A DNA stretch of 64,000 bases. Origin: Amycolatopsis sp. NBC_01480 (GTDB lineage Bacteria > Actinomycetota > Actinomycetes > Mycobacteriales > Pseudonocardiaceae). A model generated the notes under the pieces. The model worked only from the letters and a program-made list of their open reading frames with translations, had not been told where the DNA came from and ran no database searches. Shown one piece after another: positions 32,100-40,881 of this stretch. The stretch covers positions 9,548,001 to 9,612,000 of the forward strand of contig NZ_CP109442.1 in assembly GCF_036227205.1 (NCBI RefSeq). The letters run 5' to 3'. Made by a program: the position numbers and the translations under genes. Every line of letters starts with the position of its first letter. The stretch's first letter is position 1.

Positions 32100-32761
32100 T
32101 CCTCCCACTCGGAGTTCTCGATGGTCTCGACGAAGTCCTGCCGGGCGAAGCCTGGCACAAACCGCGCGAGCACGTCGGCCTTGACGTTGCCGAACGTCGT
32201 TTGTGGACGGTCCCGGATGCCGTCGGTGAACGCCGCCAGGATCCGCCGCTTGAAGTCGGGCCGGGGATGGGCCGCGACCACCGCGGCGCGGGCCTCGGCG
32301 CTCAGGTCCGCGTAGCCGATGCCGAGCACGTCGTACTCCACGCCCGCGGTCACCAGCGCGACCTCCGGCTCCATGTGGGCCGGGATCTCGGGCGTGGTGT
32401 GCAGGGCGATGGCCGTCCACGCGATCCGCGCGCGCTCGGCGGCCTTGTCGGCAGCACTGTCGGCGTCGTGGGCCAGCAGGAACCGGCGGGCCTCATCGGC
32501 GCCGTCCAGCTCGAAGCGGCGGTCGGTGCGGTGGCCGTCGACGAGGCCGATGTCGTGGAACAGCGCCGCGACGTAAAGGAGTTCCGCGTCGAAAACCAGC
32601 TCCCGGCGCTCGCCCTGCAGCGCGCCGAAGAGGAACACCCGCACGGAATGGTCGTACAGCAACGGGCTCACGGTGTCGCGGACGAAGTCGGCGGCGTCCG
32701 TGGCGAGCTTGCTGTCGGGGATTCGCACACCCGCGATCCGGGTGGCCGAAGTGGAGGTCAT
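32096..32761 (-). CDS. HD-domain hydrolase
   Basis: HD-domain metal-dependent hydrolase of 221 residues. The metal ligands are seen in YDHSVRVFLFG, LYVAALFHDIGLVDGHRTDR (HD motif) and AIALHTTPEI. The overall pattern resembles cyanamide hydratase-type HD proteins. ATG 32761 follows AGGGAAAGG. It is the first gene of an HD-OsmC-GlxA operon and is divergent from a TetR regulator 210 bases away, which may control it. Confidence 0.88.
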   Translation of the reverse strand: MTSTSATRIAGVRIPDSKLATDAADFVRDTVSPLLYDHSVRVFLFGALQGERRELVFDAELLYVAALFHDIGLVDGHRTDRRFELDGADEARRFLLAHDADSAADKAAERARIAWTAIALHTTPEIPAHMEPEVALVTAGVEYDVLGIGYADLSAEARAAVVAAHPRPDFKRRILAAFTDGIRDRPQTTFGNVKADVLARFVPGFARQDFVETIENSEWEE

Positions 32762-32971
32762 GGCCGGGCCTTTCCCTGTTCCGGCACGAAATGGCCGGGC
32801 ACCTCCGACGGTGCCAGTGACCGGACCGACCGGCCCGTTGTCCATGGGACGAACATCCCACAGATCGGGCCGGAGGGTGAAGTTCCCAAGACGGCGCGGA
32901 TATCGTATCTTCGGCAGGCGTACGCGGACTTGAACGTTGTCCTACGCGGCACCTGCGAAGGGGGTGAGGCC

Positions 32972-33610
32972 ATGGCCACCCGGCATTTGTCCGTGCAGCC
33001 CGCCGACCAGAACAGCCGCAAGCGGTTCCTCGACGCGGCGCTGGCGGTGCTGACCGACCGGGGCGTCGCCGGGCTCACCGTGCGCGGGGTCGCCGAGGCG
33101 GCCGGCGCCTCCACCATCACCGTGTACACCCGCTTCGGCGGGCGCACCGGACTGCTGGACGCCTTGTACGAGCGCGCTTTCGACCTGATGCGCGAGCAGC
33201 TGCTCGACGTGCCGCCCGAAACCGAAGACGGCCTCGCCGACCTGCTCGAGGTCGCGCTGGCCTATCGCCGCTTCGCGCTGGAGAACCCGGCGCGCTACGC
33301 GTTGATGTACGAGCGGTCGGTGCACGACTTCGACCCGGACCCGGAGCTGCGCAAAGCGGTGATGCGGACGACGTTCGTGATGTTCGTGGACAAGATCCGC
33401 CGGATCAGCCGGCCCGGCGCGGACCTGCAACAGCTCGGTTACCTGCTGTGGACGTCGATGCACGGCCTGGTCAGCGTGGAGCTGACAATGCGCTCGCAGA
33501 CCCCGCTGAGCGACTGGTTCATCGAGAACACCGACGAGGCCAATGAGGACGTCTACCGCACCGGCGTGCGGGCGATGTGCACCGGCCTCGGCCTCCGCCT
33601 CCGCGACTGA
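32972..33610 (+). CDS. TetR-family transcriptional regulator
   Basis: TetR/AcrR regulator of 212 residues with the N-terminal helix-turn-helix (FLDAALAVLTDRGVAGLTVR; AEAAGASTITVYTRFGGRTG) and a WHG-like C-terminal domain (YLLWTSMHGLVSVELTMRSQ). It is divergent from the HD-OsmC-GlxA operon. The gap has GCGTA...GGAC at about 32918-32930 mirrored by GTCCTACGC at 32939-32947, a weak operator candidate. Ligand unknown. Confidence 0.9.
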   Translation: MATRHLSVQPADQNSRKRFLDAALAVLTDRGVAGLTVRGVAEAAGASTITVYTRFGGRTGLLDALYERAFDLMREQLLDVPPETEDGLADLLEVALAYRRFALENPARYALMYERSVHDFDPDPELRKAVMRTTFVMFVDKIRRISRPGADLQQLGYLLWTSMHGLVSVELTMRSQTPLSDWFIENTDEANEDVYRTGVRAMCTGLGLRLRD

Positions 33611-33624
33611 CGAACAACCTCTTC

Positions 33625-33707
33625 CGCCCCAATGTGGCGTTCGGTGCGTTGGACGCACCGAACGCCACATTGGGTGCGCTCAACGCAACCAACGCCACAT
33701 TGGGGCG
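33625..33707. repeat. Compound inverted repeat, AATGTGGCGTT family, copy 2
   Basis: Perfect 22-base arms (33628-33649 and 33653-33674; core CCCAATGTGGCGTTCGG) around a 3-base centre, followed 30 bases on by another inverted unit that ends TTGGGGCG and can pair with the first arm instead. It lies 15 bases after the TetR stop, opposite the end of rpsA. Confidence 0.85.
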
Positions 33708-33771
33708 CTTCAAGCCGGGGCGGGCGGGCGGCGGCGGAGAAGGGTGGTGTGAGGGGAAGGCTGGGCGTGGG

Positions 33772-33816
33772 AAACACCGCGGCCCCAGTCCGAATCGGAC
33801 TGGGGCCGCGGTGTTT
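33772..33816 (-). terminator. rpsA terminator hairpin
   Basis: Perfect 21-base arms (AAACACCGCGGCCCCAGTCC core at 33772-33792, complement 33796-33816) with a 3-base loop, 16 bases after the rpsA stop. On the minus strand the stem ends in GTTT, giving a short U-run. Confidence 0.85.
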
Positions 33817-33831
33817 GCCTACGGGGCTAGA

Positions 33832-35343
33832 TCACGCGCCACCGGAGAGCTTCTCGCGCAGAGCCGCGAGCTGCTCGTCGCTGGCCAGCGTGCCGCCGCT
33901 CTTGGCCTCGGCCGGAGCGGAGGTGTAGCTCTGCTCGCCGCCGTCGCTGGAGCTGGTGCTGCTGGTGACCCCGGTCGCGGCGTCGGCCGCCGCTTCCGCG
34001 TCGGCCTCGGCGGCCTTGACGACCTGCTTCATGTGGGCCTCGTAACGGGTGTGCGCCTCGGCGTACTGGCGCTCCCACTCCTCACGCTGCTTGTCGAAGC
34101 CGTCCTGCCACTCCTGGGTGTCCGGGTCGAAGCCTTCGGGGTAGATGTAGTTGCCCTCGGCGTCGTACTCGGCGGCCATGCCGTACTGGGTCGGGTCGAA
34201 CTCGGTCTCGGCGGTGACGCCCTCGTTCGCCTGCTTCAGCGACAGCGAGATGCGACGACGCTCGAGGTCGATGTCGATGACCTTGACCATCACGTCGCCG
34301 TTGACCTGGACGACCTGCTCCGGGATCTCCACGTGGCGCTCGGCCAGCTCGGAGATGTGCACCAGGCCCTCGATGCCCTCCTCGACACGCACGAACGCGC
34401 CGAACGGGACGAGCTTGGTGACCTTGCCCGGCACGATCTGGCCGATCGCGTGGGTGCGGGCGAACTGGCGCCACGGGTCTTCCTGGGTCGCCTTCAGCGA
34501 CAGGGACACGCGCTCGCGGTCCATGTCGACGTCGAGGACCTCGACCGTGACCTCCTGGCCGACCTCGACGACCTCGGACGGGTGGTCGATGTGCTTCCAG
34601 GACAGCTCGGAGACGTGCACCAGGCCGTCGACGCCGCCCAGGTCCACGAAGGCACCGAAGTTGACGATGGACGACACGACGCCCTTGCGGACCTGGCCCT
34701 TGGCGAGCGCGTTGAGGAACTCGCTGCGCACCTCGGACTGGGTCTGCTCCAGGTAGGCGCGGCGGGACAGGACCACGTTGTTGCGGTTCTTGTCCAGCTC
34801 GATGATCTTCGCCTCGAGCTCGCGGCCGACGTACGGCTGCAGGTCGCGCACCCGGCGCATCTCGACCAGCGACGCGGGCAGGAAGCCGCGCAGGCCGATG
34901 TCCAGGATGAGGCCGCCCTTGACGACCTCGATGACGGTGCCCTTGACGGGCTCGTCCTTCTCCTTGAGCTCCTCGATCGTGCCCCAGGCGCGCTCGTACT
35001 GCGCGCGCTTCTTGGACAGGATCAGGCGGCCTTCCTTGTCCTCCTTCTGGAGAACCAGGGCTTCGACCTCATCGCCGACGGTGACAACCTCAGCCGGGTC
35101 GACATCGTGCTTGATGGAGAGCTCACGCGAGGGGATGACACCCTCGGTCTTGTAGCCGATGTCGAGCAGGACCTCGTCGCGGTCGACCTTGACGATGGTG
35201 CCTTCGACGATGTCCCCATCGTTGAAGTACTTGATCGTCTTGTCGATCGCAGCGAGGAAGTCTTCCTCCGACCCGATGTCGTTGATGGCGACCTGGGGGG
35301 CGCCGGACGGCGCGGTCGGGGCGGTGGCGATGTCGGTGGTCAT
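33832..35343 (-). CDS. rpsA: 30S ribosomal protein S1
   Basis: mRNA-binding ribosomal protein of 503 residues with four S1/OB-fold repeats starting near residues 45, 130, 215 and 300 (VDRDEVLLDIGYKTEGVIPS; VVKGGLILDIGLRGFLPASL; IVNFGAFVDLGGVDGLVHVS; LVPFGAFVRVEEGIEGLVHI). An acidic, flexible C-terminal tail (AEADAEAAADAATGVTSSTS) ends in EQLAALREKLSGG. Four repeats plus tail is the actinobacterial form, shorter than the six of enterobacteria. ATG 35343 (MTTDIATAPTAPS) is the usual start. Confidence 0.98.
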   Translation of the reverse strand: MTTDIATAPTAPSGAPQVAINDIGSEEDFLAAIDKTIKYFNDGDIVEGTIVKVDRDEVLLDIGYKTEGVIPSRELSIKHDVDPAEVVTVGDEVEALVLQKEDKEGRLILSKKRAQYERAWGTIEELKEKDEPVKGTVIEVVKGGLILDIGLRGFLPASLVEMRRVRDLQPYVGRELEAKIIELDKNRNNVVLSRRAYLEQTQSEVRSEFLNALAKGQVRKGVVSSIVNFGAFVDLGGVDGLVHVSELSWKHIDHPSEVVEVGQEVTVEVLDVDMDRERVSLSLKATQEDPWRQFARTHAIGQIVPGKVTKLVPFGAFVRVEEGIEGLVHISELAERHVEIPEQVVQVNGDVMVKVIDIDLERRRISLSLKQANEGVTAETEFDPTQYGMAAEYDAEGNYIYPEGFDPDTQEWQDGFDKQREEWERQYAEAHTRYEAHMKQVVKAAEADAEAAADAATGVTSSTSSSDGGEQSYTSAPAEAKSGGTLASDEQLAALREKLSGGA

Positions 35344-35639
35344 TAGGCGGGTTGCTCCGGTGGATGGGATCGTAGGGTTTGCAGTTGGCGGCGCAGCGAG
35401 CGGTGAGAACGAGGCATGCAACGACCGTCAGACAAGCAAACGTCCACCAGTGAACGACCGCGGCATGATCCGCAAACGGTGCGCGGCCCCGGCAGGTGAT
35501 GAACCCAGGCAGCGCGAACCCACTGCGCTAACACTTATCGTACGCGGGCCACGGTAGGGGACACAATCAGGGTCTCCTCCCCGGCCGGTACCCTCGCCGC
35601 AACGCCGGACCCCGGCCCCACATTCCCCGAAGGACCAGC
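35344..35639. other. rpsA leader and promoter region
   Basis: This 296-base gap has no gene. On the minus strand it holds the rpsA promoter candidate at 35537-35566 and an untranslated leader of almost 200 bases, long enough for autoregulation by S1. On the plus strand GAAGGA precedes the methyltransferase start. Confidence 0.5.
35537..35566 (-). promoter_or_regulatory. rpsA promoter candidate
   Basis: On the minus strand TTGTGT (35561-35566) and TACGAT (35537-35542) are spaced by 18 bases, close to the housekeeping sigma consensus for actinobacteria. Confidence 0.45.
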
Positions 35640-36530
35640 ATGCCCGAGCCCGCAGCGGTGCCCGAACAGGTGCCGGCGGCGGTGGCCGCGGCGGTGCCCG
35701 AGGAGGACCGCCACGAGCACGCCGAGCAGCAGCTCGGCACCACCGGCGTCGCCTACCGGGCGGTCGGCGGCGCCGAGGCCGCGGCCGCGAACCTCGCCTG
35801 GTGGGACGCCGACGCCGACGACTACCAGGCCGCCCACGGCGACTTCCTCGGCGACGCCGACTTCGTCTGGTGCCCCGAGGGCGTGCGCGAGGCCGAGGCG
35901 CACCTGCTCGGCGACGTCCGCGGCAAGCGGGTGCTCGAGGTCGGCTGCGGCCAGGCCGCCTGCTCGCGCTGGCTCGCCTCGGCAGGCGCGGCCGCCGTCG
36001 CCACCGACCTGTCCGCGGGGATGCTGCGCCACGCCCGCGAGGGCAACGAGCGCACCGGCGTCGCGGTCCCGCTCGTGCAGGCCAACGCCGAGGTGCTGCC
36101 GTTCGCCTCCGGCAGCTTCGACGCGGCCTGCTCGGCGTTCGGCGCGCTGCCCTTCGTCCCCTCGGTCGAGACGGTCTTCGCGGAGGTCCGGCGGGTGCTG
36201 CGGCCGGGCTCGCCGTGGGTCTTCTCGGTGACTCACCCGATGCGGTGGATCTTCCCGGACGACCCGGGCCCGCAGGGGCTGACCGTCACGCAGCCCTACT
36301 TCGACCGCACGCCGTACCTCGAAGTGGACGAAGCCGGCGAAGCCACGTACGTCGAATACCACCGGACCCTCGGCGATTACGTGCGCGCGCTGGCCGCGAC
36401 CGGGTTCACGCTGGAGGACCTGCTGGAGCCGGAGTGGCCGGCGGGCCACACCCGCACCTGGGGCCAGTGGAGCCCGTTGCGCGGCAAGCTCTTCCCGGGC
36501 ACGGCAATCTTCCGGACCCGCCTCGCCTGA
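35640..36530 (+). CDS. Class I SAM-dependent methyltransferase
   Basis: Methyltransferase of 296 residues. The SAM-binding motif I is RVLEVGCGQAACSRWLASAG, with ATDLSAGML and NAEVLPFASGSFDAACSAFG as the next motifs and LRPGSPWVFSVTHPMRWIFP after them. The first 45 residues are Ala/Pro/Glu-rich and unlike the domain. Annotated relatives next to rpsA are common in actinobacteria, but the substrate (small molecule or RNA) is unknown. Confidence 0.9.
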   Translation: MPEPAAVPEQVPAAVAAAVPEEDRHEHAEQQLGTTGVAYRAVGGAEAAAANLAWWDADADDYQAAHGDFLGDADFVWCPEGVREAEAHLLGDVRGKRVLEVGCGQAACSRWLASAGAAAVATDLSAGMLRHAREGNERTGVAVPLVQANAEVLPFASGSFDAACSAFGALPFVPSVETVFAEVRRVLRPGSPWVFSVTHPMRWIFPDDPGPQGLTVTQPYFDRTPYLEVDEAGEATYVEYHRTLGDYVRALAATGFTLEDLLEPEWPAGHTRTWGQWSPLRGKLFPGTAIFRTRLA

Positions 36531-36552
36531 CCCGCGGCTACGCTCCGTCCTC

Positions 36553-37458
36553 GTGGCCGCCACCGAGGGTATGACCCGCTTCTCCGCGCTCGACCCGATG
36601 CTGCCGCCGCCCGCACCGCCCGCACTCGGCGACCGGATCGACGTCGCGACGGCGGACGGCGTGCGGGTGACCGGCGGGGTCCAGCGCCACCGGCACGGGC
36701 CCGGCGACCCGCCGCTGCTGTGGTCCGCGGCCGAGGTCTGGCAGCTCTTCCCCGACGCGGACACCGCCGGCACCGAGGGTTTCGACCTGCTGCTGGGCGC
36801 GCTGCGGTCCCGTTTGGACACCGAGGCGCCGGCCGCCGACTCGGCCTGCGTGGTCAACTGGCCGAGCCGCGACGCCGAGGCGATCCGCGCCTTCCTCGAC
36901 CACGGGCTCGCGCCGCTCTCCGCGCTCGCGGTGCGGACCGAGGGCCCGCCCCCGCCGCCGGTTCCGGGCGACGCCGTGATCCGCCTGGCCGGCCCGGCCG
37001 ACTTCGACGCCGTGCTGGCGCTCTGCACCGCGACGTTCGACTACACCGGGCTCGTCGCGCACCGGCGGCGGGAGCAGACCGCCGAGCTGCTCGCGCCCGC
37101 CCTGCGCCACACGCTCGACGAGCCTCTGACCTGGCTGGCCGAAGCCGAAGGCGAGCCGGTGGCCCTCGCCCAGTGCGCGTGGGTCGACTCGGGCGAGGGC
37201 GCCGAGGCGGCGGAGCTGCTGCCACCCGGGCGCTGGGGTTACGTGAACAACCTGGTGACCGTGGCCGGGCACCGCGGCTCCGGCGTCGGCCGGGCGCTGA
37301 TGGCGCACGTCCACCGGGAGCTGCTCGGCGGCGGCGCCACCGCCACGTACCTCTACTACAACCCGACCAACCCGCTCTCGTCGGTGTTCTGGCACCGCCA
37401 GGGCTATCGTCCACTGTGGACGTCCTGGGAGGCGCACCCGGCGTCCGCGCTCCGCTGA
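36553..37458 (+). CDS. GNAT-family N-acetyltransferase
   Basis: Protein of 301 residues with a C-terminal GNAT domain: YVNNLVTVAGHRGSGVGRAL is the acetyl-CoA pyrophosphate-binding motif, followed by YLYYNPTNPLSSVFWHRQGY. The N-terminal 135 residues look like a degenerate first acetyltransferase-like domain. GTG 36553 follows the methyltransferase by 22 bases, so the two may be co-transcribed. The acetyl acceptor is unknown. Confidence 0.88.
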   Translation: MAATEGMTRFSALDPMLPPPAPPALGDRIDVATADGVRVTGGVQRHRHGPGDPPLLWSAAEVWQLFPDADTAGTEGFDLLLGALRSRLDTEAPAADSACVVNWPSRDAEAIRAFLDHGLAPLSALAVRTEGPPPPPVPGDAVIRLAGPADFDAVLALCTATFDYTGLVAHRRREQTAELLAPALRHTLDEPLTWLAEAEGEPVALAQCAWVDSGEGAEAAELLPPGRWGYVNNLVTVAGHRGSGVGRALMAHVHRELLGGGATATYLYYNPTNPLSSVFWHRQGYRPLWTSWEAHPASALR

Positions 37459-37459
37459 C

Positions 37460-37540
37460 CGCCCCAATGTGGCGTTCGGTGCGTTCAACGCAACCAACGC
37501 CACTGGGTGCGTTCAGCGCAACCAACGCCGCATTGGGGCG
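37460..37540. repeat. Compound inverted repeat, AATGTGGCGTT family, copy 3
   Basis: CGCCCCAATGTGGCG (37460-37474) is mirrored by CGCCGCATTGGGGCG (37526-37540), with a third, partly deleted inverted unit between them. It begins one base after the GNAT stop. This copy is more eroded than the two others and here the next gene is in the same direction. Confidence 0.8.
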
Positions 37541-37605
37541 CATGGCCCGTCACCCGGTGGTGTGACGTGCACCCACCCGGGTTGCCGCCCGTCGGCCTGG
37601 GGGTC

Positions 37606-37611
37606 TAGCTT
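37606..37611 (+). promoter_or_regulatory. -10 candidate for the TetR/Pip operon
   Basis: TAGCTT directly abuts the 26-base operator palindrome, so bound repressor would cover the transcription start. Confidence 0.4.
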
Positions 37612-37636
37612 TTTGAACTGACCGGTCAGTTCAAAA
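37611..37636. promoter_or_regulatory. Perfect 26-base TetR operator
   Basis: Both halves read TTTTGAACTGACC toward the centre, a perfect palindrome of 26 bases ending 17 bases before the first gene of the operon. The TetR gene at 40261 closes the same operon and is the expected ligand-controlled repressor. Confidence 0.88.
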
Positions 37637-37653
37637 GAGGCAGGAGCTCCCCC

Positions 37654-38313
37654 GTGCAGGTACGAGCCGACCGGGTGTCCTTGACGGGCGCCCACGGCAT
37701 TCTGTTGCCGCCCACCTCGCTGACCGCCGAGGAGGGCTGCGTGACACTCGTCCACGGCGAGCCCGGCGTCGGCGTCACCGCCCTCGGCCTCGCGCTCGCG
37801 GGCCGGGTCAAGCCGACCACCGGCACGGTGACCACCGATGCCGGCGGGGACCTTCGCGACCTGGTGGCGGTCGTCGACGCGCGCGAGGTGAGCGAGCCCG
37901 ACGAGGCGCTCACCCTGCGCGTGGTCGCCGGTGAAGAGCTGGCGCTGGCCCACCGCCCGGCCGGCAAGGAGGACGTCGCGCGCTGGCTCGCCGCGCACGA
38001 CGCCGCGCCGTTCGCGAACAGCCGCTTCGAGAACCTCGAGCCCGCGCTGCGGACCCGGCTGCTGGCCGCGCTGGCTGCCGAGCGCCGGGGCATCCGCGTG
38101 CTCGTGCTCGTCACCCCCGACCGGCACACCAGCGACGTCGAGTCGTGGGCCTCGGTCGCGCGGGAGCACGCCGAACGCGGCCTGGCCGTGGTCGTGCTCG
38201 CCGCGACCACGCCGGTCTCCGCCCTCCCCTACCCGCCGGCCCTGATCGGGTCGGCCGACCAGCCCGAACCGGTGCGGCTGCTCGTGAGCACCGAAGGAGA
38301 CGACGAGGCATGA
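37654..38313 (+). CDS. ABC-ATPase-like protein with degenerate P-loop
   Basis: Protein of 219 residues that aligns by eye with an ABC ATPase but lacks key residues. The Walker A position reads GEPGVGVT (35-42), with Val in place of the essential Lys. A usual LSGGQ signature is missing (FANSRFENLEPALRTRLLAA sits there), and the Walker B-like RGIRVLVLVTPDRHT has no DE pair. It is probably not an ATPase. It overlaps the YhgE/Pip gene by ATGA and probably serves as its soluble partner. Confidence 0.7.
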   Translation: MQVRADRVSLTGAHGILLPPTSLTAEEGCVTLVHGEPGVGVTALGLALAGRVKPTTGTVTTDAGGDLRDLVAVVDAREVSEPDEALTLRVVAGEELALAHRPAGKEDVARWLAAHDAAPFANSRFENLEPALRTRLLAALAAERRGIRVLVLVTPDRHTSDVESWASVAREHAERGLAVVVLAATTPVSALPYPPALIGSADQPEPVRLLVSTEGDDEA

Positions 38314-40250
38314 CCACCCCCGAGGACCAGGGCGGCGGCAAGCGGGCCGGCGGGCTGAACGCGTTCCGCATCGCCCTCAACGAACTGCGCCGGCTGTCCG
38401 CCGGCACCCTGCCGAAGCTGGCGATGGCCGCGCTCGTGCTCGTGCCGCTGCTGTACGCGTCGTTCTACCTGTACGCGAACTACGACCCGTACGGCCGGCT
38501 CGACAAGCTGCCCGCCGCCGTCTACACCACCGACGCCGGGGCCAAGGACTCCAGCGGCGCGGAGCGCAACATCGGCCGCGAGGTGACCGACGAGCTGACC
38601 AAGTCCGGCACCTTCCAGTGGCACGAAGTGTCCGAAAAGGACGCCAACGACGGCGTGCGCGACGACAAGTACTCCTTCGCCATCGGCATCCCGCGCGACT
38701 TCTCCGCCGCGCTGCTGTCCTCGGGCAACTTCACCCCGCAGCAGGCCACGATCACGCTGTCCACCAACGACTCCAACAACTACCTGGCCGGCACCATCGC
38801 CAAGCAGGTGGCCGACCAGGTGCGCAAGACCATCCAGGAGAAGGTGGGCAGCGAGGCCGCCGACCGGTTCCTGGTCGGGTTCTCCACCATCTACGGCAAG
38901 ATCTCCGACGCCACGGGCGGCGCGCAGCAGCTCGCCGACGGCGCGGCGAAGCTGCAGACCGGGCAGCACCAGCTCGCCGACGGCGCGAGCCAGCTGGCCA
39001 CCGGGTCCGGCACCCTGGCCACCGGGCTGAGCACGCTGAAGTCGAGCACCGCGCAGCTGCCTAGCCAGACCCAGCAGCTCGCGTCCGGCGCCGGGCAGGT
39101 CGCCGACGGCAACCAGAAGGTGGCCGACGCCGCCTCGCTGGCCGCCTCCGCGTCGTCCGGCATCCAGAGCCAGCTCGACAGCTACCGCGCCCAGCTGAGC
39201 ACCGACCTGCACAACGCCGGGCTCACCGACGCGCAGGCGAACGCGATCCTGGACCGGGCCGACCAGCTGCGCTCCCCCGTCGACCAGGCGAACACCAAGA
39301 TCCAGGCGGCGAACGGCGATCTGGCGAAGCTCGCGAGCGGCGCGCGCCAGGTTTCGGACGGCGCGCAGCAGCTCGCCGCCGCCTCGCCGCAGCTGACCAG
39401 TGGCATCGCGCAGGCCTCCGACGGCGCGAACCAGCTGCGCGACGGCGCGGCGAAGCTGAATGACGGGGAGAAGACCGCCGTCACCGGCACCGACCAGCTC
39501 GCCAGCGGCGCCGCGCAGCTGCGTGACGGGCTCGCGGCCGGGCTCAAGCAGATCCCGAACCCGGACGACCCGACCCGCACGGCCACGGCCAACACGATCG
39601 CCGACCCGGTGGCGGTGACCTCCAACGGCGTCGCGTCCGCGGGCACCTACGGCGCCGGGCTGGCCCCGTTCTTCATCTCGCTGGCGACCTGGATCGGCGC
39701 GTTCGTGCTGTTCCTGCTGATCCGGCCGCTGTCCACGCGGGCGCTGACCGCGGGCGCGTCGCCGCTGCGGGTGGCCCTCGGCGGCTGGCTGTCCTCGGCC
39801 GTGCTCGGCATCGCGCAGGTGATCGTGCTGTTCGCCGCGGTGACCTGGCTTGTCGGCATCCACATCGCGCATCCGTTGGGCGCCATCGGTTTCGCGATAC
39901 TGGTATCGCTGGCGTTCACTTCGGTGGTGCACGCGCTGAACGCGTTCTTCGGCGCCGTGGGCAAGTTCCTCGGGCTGGTGCTGCTGGTGCTGCAGCTGGT
40001 CAGCGCGGGCGGCACGTTCCCGTGGCAGACGATCCCGGACGCGCTGTACCCGCTGCACGTGGTGCTGCCCATGGGCTACGCGATCGACGGCTTCCGCCAC
40101 CTGCTCTACACCGGCGCCTCGCTGCAGATCCTCGGCGACATCGGGGTGCTGGCGGCCTACCTGGTGGGCGGGGTCCTGCTGTCCACGCTGGCGGCGCGCA
40201 AGCACCGCGTGTGGTCGGTCTCGGCGCTCAAGCCCGAGCTGAGCCTGTAG
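38310..40250 (+). CDS. YhgE/Pip-domain membrane protein
   Basis: Membrane protein of 646 residues. It has one N-terminal helix (LAMAALVLVPLLYASFYLYA), a large outside domain with the repeated X-heptad QLADGAxxLxxG (for example QQLADGAAKLQTGQHQLADG, through about residue 420), then five C-terminal membrane helices of ABC-2 permease type. The family includes phage infection protein and type VII-linked export factors; functions are poorly known. It lies between the ATPase-like gene and the TetR gene in one operon. Confidence 0.9.
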   Translation: MTTPEDQGGGKRAGGLNAFRIALNELRRLSAGTLPKLAMAALVLVPLLYASFYLYANYDPYGRLDKLPAAVYTTDAGAKDSSGAERNIGREVTDELTKSGTFQWHEVSEKDANDGVRDDKYSFAIGIPRDFSAALLSSGNFTPQQATITLSTNDSNNYLAGTIAKQVADQVRKTIQEKVGSEAADRFLVGFSTIYGKISDATGGAQQLADGAAKLQTGQHQLADGASQLATGSGTLATGLSTLKSSTAQLPSQTQQLASGAGQVADGNQKVADAASLAASASSGIQSQLDSYRAQLSTDLHNAGLTDAQANAILDRADQLRSPVDQANTKIQAANGDLAKLASGARQVSDGAQQLAAASPQLTSGIAQASDGANQLRDGAAKLNDGEKTAVTGTDQLASGAAQLRDGLAAGLKQIPNPDDPTRTATANTIADPVAVTSNGVASAGTYGAGLAPFFISLATWIGAFVLFLLIRPLSTRALTAGASPLRVALGGWLSSAVLGIAQVIVLFAAVTWLVGIHIAHPLGAIGFAILVSLAFTSVVHALNAFFGAVGKFLGLVLLVLQLVSAGGTFPWQTIPDALYPLHVVLPMGYAIDGFRHLLYTGASLQILGDIGVLAAYLVGGVLLSTLAARKHRVWSVSALKPELSL

Positions 40251-40260
40251 CGCCCGCGCC

Positions 40261-40833
40261 GTGAGAGAAGCGACCAAGCAGAAGCTCTTCGAGGCGACCC
40301 TGCGGCTTTCCGCCAGCCGGGGCCTCGTCGGGCTGACCGTGGACGACATCGCCACCGAGGCCGGCGTCGCCAAGGGCACCGTGTACTACAACTTCGGGTC
40401 CAAGGACGGGCTGATCGACGGGCTGCTGCGCTACGGCGTGGACCTGGCGGCCGGGCGGCTGCGGGCGGCGGTCTCGGACGCCGACCCGCTGACCGTGATC
40501 GAGGCGCAGATCGATGTCACGCTCGCGTTCATCGCCGAGTACCCGGGGTTCTCGCAGATCCTGGTCAGCGAGCTGTGGCGGACGCCGGGCCAGTGGCACG
40601 ACACGCTGGCGCTGCTGCGCGAGGAACTGATTTCGATCGTCAAGGACCAGCTCCAGCGCCTCGACGACGCCGGGCGGCTGCCCGCGGGCGTGGCCATCCC
40701 GACCGCCGCGGCCGGGCTGTTCGGCACCATGCTGGTGGTGGCGCTGGACTGGCAGGTCTTCCAGCCGGGCCGCACCCGCGACGAGGTTCGCGACGCGGTG
40801 ATGGTGCTGGTGCGCGGCCTCGGCCGGGCCTGA
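40261..40833 (+). CDS. TetR-family repressor of the Pip operon
   Basis: TetR regulator of 190 residues (KLFEATLRLSASRGLVGLTV; ATEAGVAKGTVYYNFGSKDG), with a C-terminal ligand domain (LFGTMLVVALDWQVFQPGRT). It starts with GTG 10 bases after the Pip gene and closes the operon whose promoter carries the 26-base palindrome, so it probably autoregulates. Similar TetR-Pip pairs occur in many actinobacteria. Confidence 0.92.
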   Translation: MREATKQKLFEATLRLSASRGLVGLTVDDIATEAGVAKGTVYYNFGSKDGLIDGLLRYGVDLAAGRLRAAVSDADPLTVIEAQIDVTLAFIAEYPGFSQILVSELWRTPGQWHDTLALLREELISIVKDQLQRLDDAGRLPAGVAIPTAAAGLFGTMLVVALDWQVFQPGRTRDEVRDAVMVLVRGLGRA

Positions 40834-40836
40834 CCC

Positions 40837-40876
40837 GTGAGTGGCTGCGCCGGCCGGGACCGGCGCGGCCACTCAC
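40837..40876. terminator. Bidirectional hairpin between TetR and the Cys-rich gene
   Basis: GTGAGTGGCTGCGCCGG pairs with CCGGCGCGGCCACTCAC (one G-U pair) around a 6-base loop. It starts three bases after the TetR stop and ends five bases before the end of the convergent cysteine-rich gene. Confidence 0.75.
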
Positions 40877-40881
40877 CACTG

